Positions 56,602 to 64,000 of a stretch of DNA of 64,000 nt are shown here, one piece after another. Under the pieces are notes generated by a model. The model did no database searches, had not been told where the DNA came from, and was given only the letters and a program-made list of their open reading frames with translations. A program made the position numbers and the translations under genes. This DNA is from Streptomyces formicae (lineage in GTDB: Bacteria; Actinomycetota; Actinomycetes; Streptomycetales; Streptomycetaceae), in NCBI RefSeq assembly GCF_002556545.1, contig NZ_CP022685.1, forward strand, positions 5,806,001 to 5,870,000, written 5' to 3'. Numbering within the stretch: the first letter of the stretch is position 1; every line of letters starts with the position of its first letter.

Positions 56602-56808
56602 CTAGCCGGGCCAGTAGCTGCGGCCCCATGACGTGGGGCCCGGCGCGGGCAGCCGGTGCCGGGCCACGCGCGCGGGGTCGGCCCACGCGTCGGGGGGCGT
56701 GGGCGCGCCGGACGGCTGGTGGGACACCGCCGCGGCGCGCGCCTGGACCACCGCCAGGGCGGCGGCGAGCTCCTCCGGGGTCGGGTTGCCCCGTACGACC
56801 TTGATCAT
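56602..56808 (-). CDS. Acyl-CoA carboxylase epsilon subunit
   Basis: 68 residues. The N-terminal helix IKVVRGNPTPEELAAALAVVQARAAA is the family hallmark, followed by a variable proline-rich middle and the conserved ending RHRLPAPGPTSWGRSYWPG. Epsilon peptides bind the alpha-beta carboxylase complex and raise its activity and stability. The start is ATG. It lies 27 bp after the beta-subunit gene stop on the same strand, so the two are one operon. Confidence 0.9.
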   Translation of the reverse strand: MIKVVRGNPTPEELAAALAVVQARAAAVSHQPSGAPTPPDAWADPARVARHRLPAPGPTSWGRSYWPG

Positions 56809-56835
56809 GACCGCTCCGTGGGGGACTGGTGGGGG

Positions 56836-58410
56836 CTAGAGGGGGATGTTTCCGTGCTTCTTCGGAGGGAGGGATTCCCGCTTCGTGCGCAGCTGACGCA
56901 GACCGCGCACGAGGTGGGCGCGGGTCTCCGACGGCATGATGACCGCGTCGATGTAGCCGCGCTCGGCCGCCGTGTACGGGTTGAGCAGCGTGTCCTCGTA
57001 CTCCTGGATCAGCTGGGCCCGCGTCGCCTCCTGGTCGTCGGCCGCGGCGATCGTGCGGCGGTGCAGGATGTTCACCGCGCCCTGCGCGCCCATCACCGCG
57101 ATCTGGGCGGTCGGCCAGGCCAGGTTGAGGTCGGCGCCCAGGTGCTTGGAGCCCATCACGTCGTACGCGCCGCCGAACGCCTTGCGCGTGATGATCGTGA
57201 TCAGCGGGACCGTCGCCTCGGCGTACGCGTAGATCAGCTTCGCGCCGCGCCGGATGATGCCCGTGTGCTCCTGCTCGACGCCCGGCAGGAAGCCCGGCAC
57301 GTCGACGAAGGTGATGACCGGGATGTTGAACGCGTCGCAGGTGCGGACGAAGCGGGCGCCCTTCTCGGAGGCGTCGATGTTCAGGCAACCGGCGAACTGC
57401 GTCGGCTGGTTGGCGACGATGCCCACGGGGCGGCCCTCGATCCGGCCGAAGCCGGTGAGGATGTTCGGCGCGAACAGTGCCTGCGTCTCGAAGAACTCCG
57501 CGTCGTCCAGGACGTGTTCGATCACGCCGTGCATGTCGTACGGCTGGTTGGCGCTGTCCGGGACGAGCGTGTCCAGCTCGCGGTCCTCGTCCGTCGGCGC
57601 GAGGTCCGCCTCCTCGGGGAAGGCCGGGGGGTCGCTCAGGTTGTTCGAAGGCAGGTACGACAGAAGGGACTTGACGTACTCGATCGCGTCCTTCTCGTCG
57701 CCCGCCATGTGATGGGCCACGCCCGACGTGGAGTTGTGGGTGCGGGCGCCGCCGAGCTCCTCGAAGCCGACGTCCTCTCCCGTGACCGTCTTGATGACGT
57801 CCGGGCCCGTGATGAACATGTGCGACGTCTGGTCGACCATCACCGTGAAGTCCGTGATCGCCGGGGAGTAGACGGCGCCGCCCGCGCAGGGGCCCACGAC
57901 GAGGGAGATCTGCGGGATCACGCCCGAGGCGTGCGTGTTCCTGCGGAAGATCTCGCCGTACATGCCGAGGGCCATGACGCCCTCCTGGATGCGGGCGCCG
58001 CCGGAGTCGTTGATGCCGATCACCGGACAGCCGGTCTTCAGCGCGAAGTCCATGACCTTGACGATCTTCTGGCCGAAGACCTCGCCGAGCGCGCCGCCGA
58101 AGACGGTGAAGTCCTGCGAGAACACGGCCACGGGGCGGCCGTCCACGGTGCCGTAACCGGTCACCACGCCGTCGCCGTACGGCCTGTTCTGGTCAAGACC
58201 GAAGTTGGTCGAGCGGTGCTGCGCGAACTCGTCCAGCTCCACGAAGGACTCGTCGTCGAGCAACAGCTCGATCCGCTCACGCGCCGTCAACTTGCCCTTG
58301 GCGTGCTGCTTCTCGACCGCTCGCGCCGAACCCGCGTGTTTGGCCTCCTCGATGCGGCGCTGCAGATCGGCGAGCTTGCCTGCGGTCGTGTGGATGTCGA
58401 TCTCGGACAT
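56836..58410 (-). CDS. pccB: Acyl-CoA (propionyl-CoA) carboxylase beta subunit
   Basis: 524 residues, the carboxyltransferase. ATG at 58410 is the natural start ([26 protein letters not shown]). Oxyanion and CoA segments are visible: [48 protein letters not shown] and, in the C-terminal half, [32 protein letters not shown] and [12 protein letters not shown]. The dicarboxyl-binding residue before the first oxyanion loop ([15 protein letters not shown]) carries the aspartate found in propionyl-CoA-type subunits. It combines with AccA2 and epsilon to make methylmalonyl-CoA or malonyl-CoA for polyketides and fatty acids. Confidence 0.95.
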   Translation of the reverse strand: MSEIDIHTTAGKLADLQRRIEEAKHAGSARAVEKQHAKGKLTARERIELLLDDESFVELDEFAQHRSTNFGLDQNRPYGDGVVTGYGTVDGRPVAVFSQDFTVFGGALGEVFGQKIVKVMDFALKTGCPVIGINDSGGARIQEGVMALGMYGEIFRRNTHASGVIPQISLVVGPCAGGAVYSPAITDFTVMVDQTSHMFITGPDVIKTVTGEDVGFEELGGARTHNSTSGVAHHMAGDEKDAIEYVKSLLSYLPSNNLSDPPAFPEEADLAPTDEDRELDTLVPDSANQPYDMHGVIEHVLDDAEFFETQALFAPNILTGFGRIEGRPVGIVANQPTQFAGCLNIDASEKGARFVRTCDAFNIPVITFVDVPGFLPGVEQEHTGIIRRGAKLIYAYAEATVPLITIITRKAFGGAYDVMGSKHLGADLNLAWPTAQIAVMGAQGAVNILHRRTIAAADDQEATRAQLIQEYEDTLLNPYTAAERGYIDAVIMPSETRAHLVRGLRQLRTKRESLPPKKHGNIPL

Positions 58411-58558
58411 AGGGATGCGGCTCCCTGCCTGCTCATCGGGGTTTCTGGCGGCTTCTGGCACGTGTGACGGCCTGCGGTGCGGCTTGCTACTGACCCGTAG
58501 CGTATCGGCGCCGATACCGTTCGGCAGTGCGGCGTTTACCACACCTAGGGTGGCTTGC

Positions 58559-59428
58559 ATGACGTCGTCAGATGCTGAAGGCAATCGCTGGTCCGACCTG
58601 GGGAGGCCGCCGCTCAACGCCGCCTCGCTGCGGCGCGCTCTCGTCCGTGAGGGCGGTCTGTGGACCTCCCTGGACGTGGTCGCCAGTACCGGGTCCACCA
58701 ACAGCGATCTCGTGGGGCGGGCCGGGGAGCTCCCCGAAGGGGCGGTCCTCGTCGCCGAGGAGCAGAGCGCGGGGCGGGGGCGGCTCGATCGGCAGTGGTC
58801 CGCGCCCGCCCGGTCCGGTCTCTTCTTCTCCGTGCTGCTCAAGCCCGCCGAAGTCCCCGTCGAGCGGTGGGGGTGGCTGCCGCTGCTCACCGGTGTCGCC
58901 GTCGCCACGGGGCTCTCGCGGGCGGCCGGGGTGGACACCGCACTCAAGTGGCCCAATGACCTCCTGGTGACTGTGGGGGGCGCCGAACGCAAGGCCGGGG
59001 GCATCCTCGCGGAGCGGGCGGGTGGTGCGGTCGACGGGGGCGGCGGTGTCGTGGTGGGCGTCGGGCTCAACGTGACACTGCGCGAGGACGAGCTGCCGGT
59101 CCCGACCGCGGGCTCGTTGGGGCTGGCCGGGGCGGTGAGCACGGACCGGGATCCGTTGCTGCGGGCCGTGCTGCGGGCGCTTGAGCAGTGGTACGGGGAC
59201 TGGCGGGCCGCGGGCGGGGATCCGGGGGCGTCCCGGCTCCAGGAGACGTACGCGGCGGGGTGCGCGACGCTGGGGCGCACGGTGCGGGCCGAGCTGCCGG
59301 GGGATCGGTCGATCACGGGGGAGGCGGTTGCCGTGGACGGGGACGGTCGGCTCGTCCTGGCTACGGAGGACGGGGTGCAGCAGCCTGTGGGGGCGGGGGA
59401 CATTGTGCATTTGCGGGGGGCGGGGTGA
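58559..59428 (+). CDS. birA: Biotin-[acetyl-CoA-carboxylase] ligase
   Basis: 289 residues. The catalytic loop [18 protein letters not shown] near residue 65 contains the GRGRxxRxW biotinoyl-AMP motif, and [13 protein letters not shown] near residue 125 holds the KWPNDL motif. A C-terminal SH3-like segment ([34 protein letters not shown]) completes it. No N-terminal DNA-binding domain is present, so it is a ligase only. It is divergent from pccB and modifies the AccA2 biotinyl domain. Its stop codon falls in the first unit of a 46-bp tandem repeat. Confidence 0.95.
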   Translation: MTSSDAEGNRWSDLGRPPLNAASLRRALVREGGLWTSLDVVASTGSTNSDLVGRAGELPEGAVLVAEEQSAGRGRLDRQWSAPARSGLFFSVLLKPAEVPVERWGWLPLLTGVAVATGLSRAAGVDTALKWPNDLLVTVGGAERKAGGILAERAGGAVDGGGGVVVGVGLNVTLREDELPVPTAGSLGLAGAVSTDRDPLLRAVLRALEQWYGDWRAAGGDPGASRLQETYAAGCATLGRTVRAELPGDRSITGEAVAVDGDGRLVLATEDGVQQPVGAGDIVHLRGAG

Positions 59429-59643
59429 GCGTCTGCCCTCGCTGTCGTGGGGCGGGGCTGCGGTGGTGGGGTGAGCGTCTGCCCTCGCTGTCGTGGGGCG
59501 GGGCTGCGGTGGTGGGGTGAGCGTCTGCCCTCGCTGTCGTGGGGCGGGGCTGCGGTGGTGGGGTGAGCGTCTCCCCTCGCTGTCGTGGGGCGGGGCTGCG
59601 GTGGTGGGGTGAGCGTCTTCTCGCCGTCGTAGGGCGGGGCCGC
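59425..59643 (+). repeat. 46-bp tandem repeat array after birA
   Basis: Units start at 59425, 59471, 59517, 59563 and 59609, beginning GTGAGCGTCTGCCCTCGCTG; the last unit is partial and diverged. The birA stop TGA (59426-59428) is part of unit 1. There are no spacers, so it is not a CRISPR. The array leads directly into the structured element at 59644-59734. The gap 59429-60140 carries no gene. Confidence 0.88.
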
Positions 59644-59734
59644 GGCGGTATGTCCGTCCTCGCCGTCCCAGAGCATTGCCACGGTTTGGGCCCCTCGGCA
59701 CGTGGCAACCAGTGCTCCGGGCGGACATACCGCC
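59644..59734. repeat. Structured intergenic element with 13-bp arms, copy 1
   Basis: GGCGGTATGTCCG (59644-59656) and CGGACATACCGCC (59722-59734) are perfect arms. Inside, TTGCCACG pairs with CGTGGCAA and GAGCA with TGCTC. The left arm is followed by CTCGCCGTCCCAGA and the right arm by ACGTCCCCTCGG, both shared with copy 2 at 63512-63604. Two base pairs differ between copies by compensatory changes. Confidence 0.82.
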
Positions 59735-59914
59735 ACGTCCCCTCGGGTCGCGGGCGGCCGCGGGCCGGTGGGGGTTGCCGCGCCGCGGCCGGGCTGTTGC
59801 CGCTTCCGCCGTTCCAACTGCCGCTGCCGCCGCTCCAGCTTCCGCTGCCGCGCCGCTCGCGCTGGGGGTGATCGCTCGCCGTTGGGCTGGGCCGCTGCCG
59901 CTGTCGCCGCCGCT

Positions 59915-59969
59915 GTGGGCAGATGTTCCGCAGGGCGGAACGGGTGGGCACAGCCCCCGTTGCCGAGGG
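59915..59969. repeat. 55-bp dispersed element, second copy
   Basis: It begins GTGGGCAGATGTTCCGCAGG and matches 46803-46857 with one visible mismatch. It contains TTCCGC/GCGGAA arms. It sits 172 bp upstream of the adenylate cyclase gene. Confidence 0.82.
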
Positions 59970-60140
59970 GGGAACGGGGGCGCCAGACACGGTGCGGGCG
60001 GGCGGGGGCAGGGGCGGTGTGGAGGTGCGGGGCGGTGGTCAAGGGGAACGTCACGGGAGTCGGGAGTGAGCTGCGGCACACCTGCCGTAAAGTTGGCGCC
60101 GGTCGATACCTGACCGCGGCAGATCGGAAGGGCAGCAGGC

Positions 60141-61271
60141 GTGACCGTCGACGACACGGGATCCGGCGAGGTACCGGAGGTGGGCGCCGGGGTCCCCGAA
60201 GTGGACGAGAAGTCGGAGGATCCTGAGAAGGACCCCCTCGCTCTCCGGCTCGAGGGGCTGATCCTCGGGGCCGATCGCCGGTACACCCCCTTCCAGGCAG
60301 CCCGCAGCGCGGGCGTCTCCATGGAGCTGGCCTCACGGTTCTGGCGAGCCATGGGCTTCCCCGACATCGGCCAGGCCAAGGCGCTCACCGAGGCCGACGT
60401 ACTCGCCCTGCGGCGCCTCGCCGGCCTCGTCGAGGCGGGCCTGCTGAGCGAGGCCATGGCCGTACAGGTGGCACGGTCGACCGGACAGACCACCGCGCGA
60501 CTCGCGGAGTGGCAGATCGACTCGTTCCTGGAGGGCCTCACCGAGCCGCCCGAGCCGGGAATGACCCGTACGGAAGTCACGTATCCGCTCGTCGAGCTGC
60601 TCCTGCCCGAGCTGGAGGAGTTCCTCGTCTACGTGTGGCGGCGCCAGCTCGCCGCCGCCACGGGCCGAGTCGTGCAGGCCGCCGACGACGAGGAGATGGT
60701 CGACCGGCGCCTCGCGGTCGGATTCGCCGACCTCGTGGGCTTCACCCGGCTCACCCGGCGGATGGAGGAGGAAGAGCTCGGCGAGCTCGTCGAGGCCTTC
60801 GAGACCACCGCCGCCGACCTGGTCGCCGCGCACGGCGGGCGGCTCATCAAGACCCTCGGCGACGAGGTCCTGTACGCCGCCGACGACGCCGGGACCGCCG
60901 CGGAGATCGCGCTGCGCCTCATCGAGACCATGGCCAACGACGAGACCATGCCCGAGCTGCGGGTCGGCATCGCCTTCGGGACCGTGACCACGCGCATGGG
61001 CGACGTCTTCGGCACGACCGTGAACCTCGCGTCCCGGCTCACGTCGATAGCTCCCCGGGACGCCGTCCTCGTGGACGGCGCCTTCGCCGAGGAGCTGACG
61101 CGGACCGGCGACGCGCCCGCCTCCGAGGCGGAGGCCGCCGCGCTGGCCGAGCGCGCGGAGAAGGAGGGCGAGGAGCCGCCCACCTACCGCTTCGCCCTCC
61201 AGCCGATGTGGCAGCGGCCGGTGCGCGGGCTCGGGGTCGTCGAGCCCTGGCTGCTCGCCCGCAGGAGCTGA
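60141..61271 (+). CDS. cya: Class III adenylate cyclase
   Basis: 376 residues from GTG at 60141. The N-terminal half is helical and resembles a regulatory helix-turn-helix-like region ([42 protein letters not shown]). The catalytic domain begins near residue 185. The first metal aspartate is in [29 protein letters not shown] carries the adenine-specifying lysine and the second metal aspartate, and [15 protein letters not shown] the transition-state Asn/Arg. It makes cyclic AMP, which in Streptomyces controls germination and development. The product is soluble, with no transmembrane segment. Confidence 0.93.
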   Translation: MTVDDTGSGEVPEVGAGVPEVDEKSEDPEKDPLALRLEGLILGADRRYTPFQAARSAGVSMELASRFWRAMGFPDIGQAKALTEADVLALRRLAGLVEAGLLSEAMAVQVARSTGQTTARLAEWQIDSFLEGLTEPPEPGMTRTEVTYPLVELLLPELEEFLVYVWRRQLAAATGRVVQAADDEEMVDRRLAVGFADLVGFTRLTRRMEEEELGELVEAFETTAADLVAAHGGRLIKTLGDEVLYAADDAGTAAEIALRLIETMANDETMPELRVGIAFGTVTTRMGDVFGTTVNLASRLTSIAPRDAVLVDGAFAEELTRTGDAPASEAEAAALAERAEKEGEEPPTYRFALQPMWQRPVRGLGVVEPWLLARRS

Positions 61272-61349
61272 CCGCCGCCCCTTCCACTGGGGTCGGGGCG
61301 GCTGACATGATCCTTCGGTAACGGTCGTTAACCGGGTGGAGGAGACGTC

Positions 61350-62147
61350 ATGGGTGACGAGCAGCGGTACGGGGAGTACGTGGCGGTCAGGCGGCACGGC
61401 CACGTCGTCGAGCTCGTTCTCGACCGGCCGAAGGCCATGAACGCCGTCTCGGCGGAGATGGGGCGCTCCATCGCCGCCGCCTGCGCCGCGCTGACGGACG
61501 ACCGTGACGCCCGCGTCGTCGTCCTGACCTCCACCCACGAGCGGGCCTTCTGCGTCGGCGCCGACCTCAAGGAGCGGAACTCCTTCAGCGACGCCGAGTT
61601 GCGCCGTCAGCGGCCCACCTCGCGTGGCGCCTACGGCGGTGTCCTCGAACTCCCCATGCCGACGATCGCCGCCGTGCACGGCTTCGCGCTCGGCGGAGGG
61701 TTCGAGCTCGCGCTGTCGTGCGACGTGATCGTCGCCGACTCGACCGCCGTCGTCGGGCTTCCCGAGGTGTCGGTCGGCGTCATTCCCGGCGGCGGCGGCA
61801 CCCAGCTGCTGCCGCGTCGCGTCGGGTCCGCCCGCGCGGCCGAGCTGATCTTCTCGGCGCGGCGCGTGGAGGCCGCGGAGGCGCGGGAGTTGGGCCTGGT
61901 GGACGTACTGGTCGACGGGGACGGGGCCCGCACGGAGGCGCTCGCGCTCGGCGCCCGCATGGCCGCCAACTCGCCCGTCGGGCTGCGCGCCGCCAAGCGC
62001 GCGCTGCGCCTCGGGCAGGGGCTCGACCTGCGTGCGGGGCTCGAGGTGGAGGACGCGGCGTGGCGCGACGTGGCGTTCTCGGGGGACCGGGTGGAGGGTG
62101 TCGCCGCGTTCAACGAGAAGCGGAAGCCGGAGTGGCCCGGGGAGTAG
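61350..62147 (+). CDS. Enoyl-CoA hydratase/isomerase family protein
   Basis: 265 residues in the crotonase fold. FCVGADLKERNSF near residue 68 is the first oxyanion loop, VHGFALGGGFELALSCDVIVAD near 108 the second, and LPEVSVGVIPGGGGTQLLPRRVG carries the conserved glutamate region. C-terminal helices (AREL-GLVDVLVDGD, NSPVGLRAAKRALRLG) are complete. The family hydrates enoyl-CoAs in fatty acid breakdown or does related chemistry; the specific substrate is not indicated. It lies 78 bp after cya. Confidence 0.92.
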   Translation: MGDEQRYGEYVAVRRHGHVVELVLDRPKAMNAVSAEMGRSIAAACAALTDDRDARVVVLTSTHERAFCVGADLKERNSFSDAELRRQRPTSRGAYGGVLELPMPTIAAVHGFALGGGFELALSCDVIVADSTAVVGLPEVSVGVIPGGGGTQLLPRRVGSARAAELIFSARRVEAAEARELGLVDVLVDGDGARTEALALGARMAANSPVGLRAAKRALRLGQGLDLRAGLEVEDAAWRDVAFSGDRVEGVAAFNEKRKPEWPGE

Positions 62148-62149
62148 GG

Positions 62150-62203
62150 GCCTGGCTGGCCTGGCCTGGTCTGGTCTGGTCTGGCCTGGCCTGGCTCAGG
62201 CGT
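62150..62203 (+). repeat. CTGGC/CTGGT short tandem repeat after the enoyl-CoA hydratase gene
   Basis: About ten pentanucleotide units (CTGGC or CTGGT) follow the stop codon in the 111-bp gap before the GGDEF gene. It may slip in length; no function is evident. Confidence 0.8.
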
Positions 62204-62258
62204 TCTTTGGGTTATGTCCCGAAGTTCCTAAATGCCGTAAACCTTCTAGCCTGGGGTC

Positions 62259-63455
62259 ATGGGTGAGGATGTCCGGCTGCGGGCCGTGGTGGAGTTGGCG
62301 CAGGGGATGGCCGCGGCGCACGCTCCGCGTGAGTCCTGGCGCGCGGCCGCCCTCGGTGCCTGCCGCGCGCTGAACGGGAGCTTCGCCGCGCTCTCCGTGT
62401 GGGAGCGCGATCTGGGGCGGCTGCGGGTGCTCGTGAACGTGGGCGAACGGGCCGAGGGCGAGGAGGAGTTCCCCGAGCGGGAGTCCTACCCCGTCAACCA
62501 GTTCCCGGAGATCGCCGAGTTCCTGCACGAACGCTGGGCCGGTGGCGGTGAGCCGCACGCCTGGGTCGAGACCGCCGAGGGGCCCGCGGGCGGCAGGGCC
62601 GCGGGCTACTGCCACGAGCGCGTCACCGCGCTGCGGCGGCGCGGGCGCGGCTGCTGTGTGGTCGCGCCGATCGTGCTGCACGGGCGGGCGTGGGGCGAGC
62701 TGTACGTGGCGCGGCCGGTGGGCGCGCCCGTCTTCGACCGGGCCGACGCCGACTTCGCCACGGTCCTCGCGGCGGTCGTCGCCGCCGGGATCGCCCAGAC
62801 CGAACGCCTCGAGGAGGCGCGGCGGCTCGCCTTCACCGACGCGCTCACCGGGCTCGCCAATCGGCGCGCGGTCGATCTGCGGCTCGACGAGGCGGTGGAG
62901 CGGCACCGGGTCGACGGCGTCGTGGTGAGCCTCGTCGTCTGCGACGTGAACGGGCTCAAGCGGGTCAATGACACCCGGGGACATGCCGTCGGCGACCGCC
63001 TTCTCGAGCGGTTCGGGTCGGTCCTCTCCGTCTGCGGCGCAATGCTCCCGGGGGCACTCGCGGCGCGGCTCGGCGGGGACGAGTTCTGTCTGCTCTCGGT
63101 GGGGCCCGGGGCTGATGAGGTGGTGCGGGTGGCCGAGGAACTCTGCGTACGGGCGGGGGAGTTGGAGCTCGGCGACGGGGTCGCCTGCGGGGTCGCGTCG
63201 ACCGGTGACCCGATCGGGGCGGTGCGTTCGGGTCGCCGGCTGTTCCGGCTCGCGGACGCGGCGCAGTACCGGGCGAAGGCTGCGCGGGCGGTGAAGCCGG
63301 TGGTGGCGGGGCGGGGTGGGGGTGAGGAGGGTGATGATCCGGTGGTTCGGCTGGCTGACGCGCCGTCCGGGGAGGGCGGGGCGGAGGTGGGGGAGCGGCG
63401 GAGGTTTCGGGGGCGGGAGCCGCGGGGGGCTCGGGGGGCGCGGGGCTCGTCGTGA
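62259..63455 (+). CDS. cdgE: GAF-GGDEF diguanylate cyclase (CdgE-like)
   Basis: 398 residues. Residues about 20-180 form a GAF-like sensor (ESWRAAALGACRALNGSFAALSVWERD, CCVVAPIVLHGRAWGELYVARPVG, FATVLAAVVAAGIAQTERL). The GGDEF domain follows: FTDALTGLANRRAVDLRL, VVCDVNGLKRVNDTRGHAVGDRLL and the intact ARLGGDEFCLL signature near residue 270. It should make cyclic di-GMP, which with BldD controls Streptomyces development. A low-complexity Gly/Arg-rich tail ends in a 44-bp tandem repeat that includes the stop. The symbol is from remembered synteny with SCO4931. Confidence 0.88.
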   Translation: MGEDVRLRAVVELAQGMAAAHAPRESWRAAALGACRALNGSFAALSVWERDLGRLRVLVNVGERAEGEEEFPERESYPVNQFPEIAEFLHERWAGGGEPHAWVETAEGPAGGRAAGYCHERVTALRRRGRGCCVVAPIVLHGRAWGELYVARPVGAPVFDRADADFATVLAAVVAAGIAQTERLEEARRLAFTDALTGLANRRAVDLRLDEAVERHRVDGVVVSLVVCDVNGLKRVNDTRGHAVGDRLLERFGSVLSVCGAMLPGALAARLGGDEFCLLSVGPGADEVVRVAEELCVRAGELELGDGVACGVASTGDPIGAVRSGRRLFRLADAAQYRAKAARAVKPVVAGRGGGEEGDDPVVRLADAPSGEGGAEVGERRRFRGREPRGARGARGSS

Positions 63456-63511
63456 GGGCGGGGCCGCGGGGGGCTCGGGGGGCGCGGGGCTCGTCGTGAG
63501 GGCGGGGCCGC
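63446..63511 (+). repeat. 44-bp direct repeat at the cdgE 3' end
   Basis: Copies start at 63446 and 63490 (CTCGTCGTGAGGGCGGGGCC...); the second is truncated where the structured element begins. The first copy contains the cdgE stop codon, the same arrangement as at birA. The gap 63456-63934 carries no gene. Confidence 0.82.
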
Positions 63512-63604
63512 GGGGGTATGTGCGTACTCGCCGTCCCAGATGACCGCTACCGGGCTTGCTTCCTTGCCTCGGTCTTCTTATGTGCTCCGTGCGCACATAC
63601 CCCC
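63512..63604. repeat. Structured intergenic element with 13-bp arms, copy 2
   Basis: GGGGGTATGTGCG (63512-63524) and CGCACATACCCCC (63592-63604) are perfect arms. Shared flanks are ACTCGCCGTCCCAGA inside the left arm and ACGTCCCCTCGG beyond the right arm. The loop sequence differs almost entirely from copy 1 at 59644. Confidence 0.82.
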
Positions 63605-63647
63605 ACGTCCCCTCGGCCGCGCTCGCGGCTGCGGCCCGGCGGGGGCG

Positions 63648-63808
63648 GGCCCCTTCAGGGGCGCGGGGAACTGCGCGAACCCCCGTGTGCCGCCGCACTG
63701 GACGTGGGGATGATGCCGCCATTGCCCCCACCCACCCACGCGCGGTGGCCCCTTCAGGGGCGCGGGGAACTGCGCAAAACCCCGTGTGACACCGCACCGG
63801 ACGTGGGG
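63648..63808. repeat. Two direct repeats of a 60-bp unit upstream of hutH
   Basis: Units near 63648 and 63748 begin GGCCCCTTCAGGGGCGCGGG and continue through AACTGCGC to a GACGTGGGG end. They differ at a few positions. The core is the inverted form of the CGCGCAGTTCCCCGCGCCCC family. They end about 125 bp before the hutH start. Confidence 0.78.
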
Positions 63809-63934
63809 TCGCAGCCGTCGTGGGAACCCCGGAGCCGAGAGGCAGGGACCGGGGCGTAGGGGGTTGCCGTCAAGGAGTAAGCCCGTGCGGATCCACCCGT
63901 GACACTCGGCGATTCAGTCCGTACGCTGCTGAAT

Positions 63935-64000
63935 ATGGATATGCACAGCGTGGGCACTGTGGCCCTTGGGACGTCCGGAACGAGCGCCGAGGACGTCATC
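63935..64000 (+). CDS. hutH: Histidine ammonia-lyase, N-terminal fragment
   Basis: Only the first 22 codons are in the window. They read MDMHSVGTVALGTSGTSAED followed by VI, which resembles the N-terminus of actinobacterial histidine ammonia-lyases (MDMHTVVVGTSGTTAEDV style). The match of the first four residues and of GTSG-T-AEDV is the evidence, helped by remembered order after cdgE in S. coelicolor. The enzyme removes ammonia from histidine to give urocanate. The catalytic ASG triplet lies outside the window, so the call is provisional. Confidence 0.7.
   Translation, partial: MDMHSVGTVALGTSGTSAEDVI

Noticed and set aside
59425..59643. 46-bp repeats as a CRISPR array
   Set aside because: Units are contiguous with no unique spacers, and there are no cas genes.
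58411..60336. Proline/arginine-rich extension of the carboxylase beta subunit frame
   Set aside because: It crosses birA and the 46-bp repeat array. The true beta subunit starts at 58410 with normal N-terminal sequence.
1..64000. tRNA, rRNA or insertion-sequence genes
   Set aside because: I saw no cloverleaf-like sequence, transposase motif or terminal repeats in the window.

Overview
The window is high-GC actinobacterial DNA with GC-rich third codon positions, GGAGG-type or leaderless starts and frequent ATGA/GTGA gene overlaps. The gene content (afsQ1/afsQ2/sigQ, accA2/pccB/epsilon, BirA, a class III adenylate cyclase, a GGDEF protein, hutH) and its order closely match, from memory, the SCO4882 to SCO4932 part of the Streptomyces coelicolor core chromosome. 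The organism is almost certainly a Streptomyces species.

Layout. 1-1.5 kb: the end of a sialic-acid-synthase-like gene and a polysialyltransferase-like gene. 1.5-10.4 kb: an accessory stretch. It has a lower-GC minus-strand operon (2.6-5.1 kb) with an XRE/DUF5753 regulator broken by a frameshift, a WhiJ/AbaA-like trio (DUF397 protein, XRE regulator, divergent RsbW-like kinase), and assorted small enzymes and secreted proteins. 10.5-20.4 kb: an M20 amidohydrolase, two nucleoside-binding lipoproteins, a complete nucleoside ABC transporter, cytidine deaminase and thymidine phosphorylase. 20.4-27.4 kb: an intergenic repeat cluster, a DUF4157 protein with a probable papain-like C-terminal domain, a STAS protein, an ECF sigma factor with a SnoaL-like tail, an MFS/LysR divergent pair and an unusual hydrolase. 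27.4-34 kb: adenosine deaminase, small secreted or membrane proteins, then the AfsQ2/AfsQ1/SigQ signalling locus. 34-39.3 kb: kinase, arylamine N-acetyltransferase, and an MFS/FMN-reductase operon facing a TetR gene across a very large dyad operator. 39.4-48.3 kb: deoC with two aldehyde dehydrogenase genes, a PIG-V-like mannosyltransferase, phosphosugar mutase, purine nucleoside phosphorylase and a gamma-glutamylcyclotransferase-like protein. 48.4-53 kb: LpdA-like reductase, DeoR and TetR regulators, two small membrane proteins. 53-59.4 kb: the acyl-CoA carboxylase module (accA2, epsilon, beta, biotin ligase) with Maf and MmpB inside it. 59.4-64 kb: a repeat-rich intergenic region, adenylate cyclase, enoyl-CoA hydratase, diguanylate cyclase and the start of hutH.

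The main integrative observation is a dispersed nucleoside salvage and catabolism system. Uptake (two lipoproteins, ATPase, two permeases), deamination (cdd, add), phosphorolysis (deoA, purine nucleoside phosphorylase), pentose-phosphate isomerisation (phosphomutase), aldol cleavage (deoC) and acetaldehyde disposal (aldehyde dehydrogenase) are spread over 36 kb. Six promoters, and a weaker seventh site, carry the same palindrome, TCTACGCGCGTAGA. Other notable signals are a symmetric dyad of nearly 70 bp at a TetR-controlled promoter, two intergenic elements whose 13-bp arms differ by compensatory base changes, an ABC ATPase whose only plausible start is ATC, and the DUF4157 protein. Assignments were made by reading translated sequences and motifs; no database search was run.
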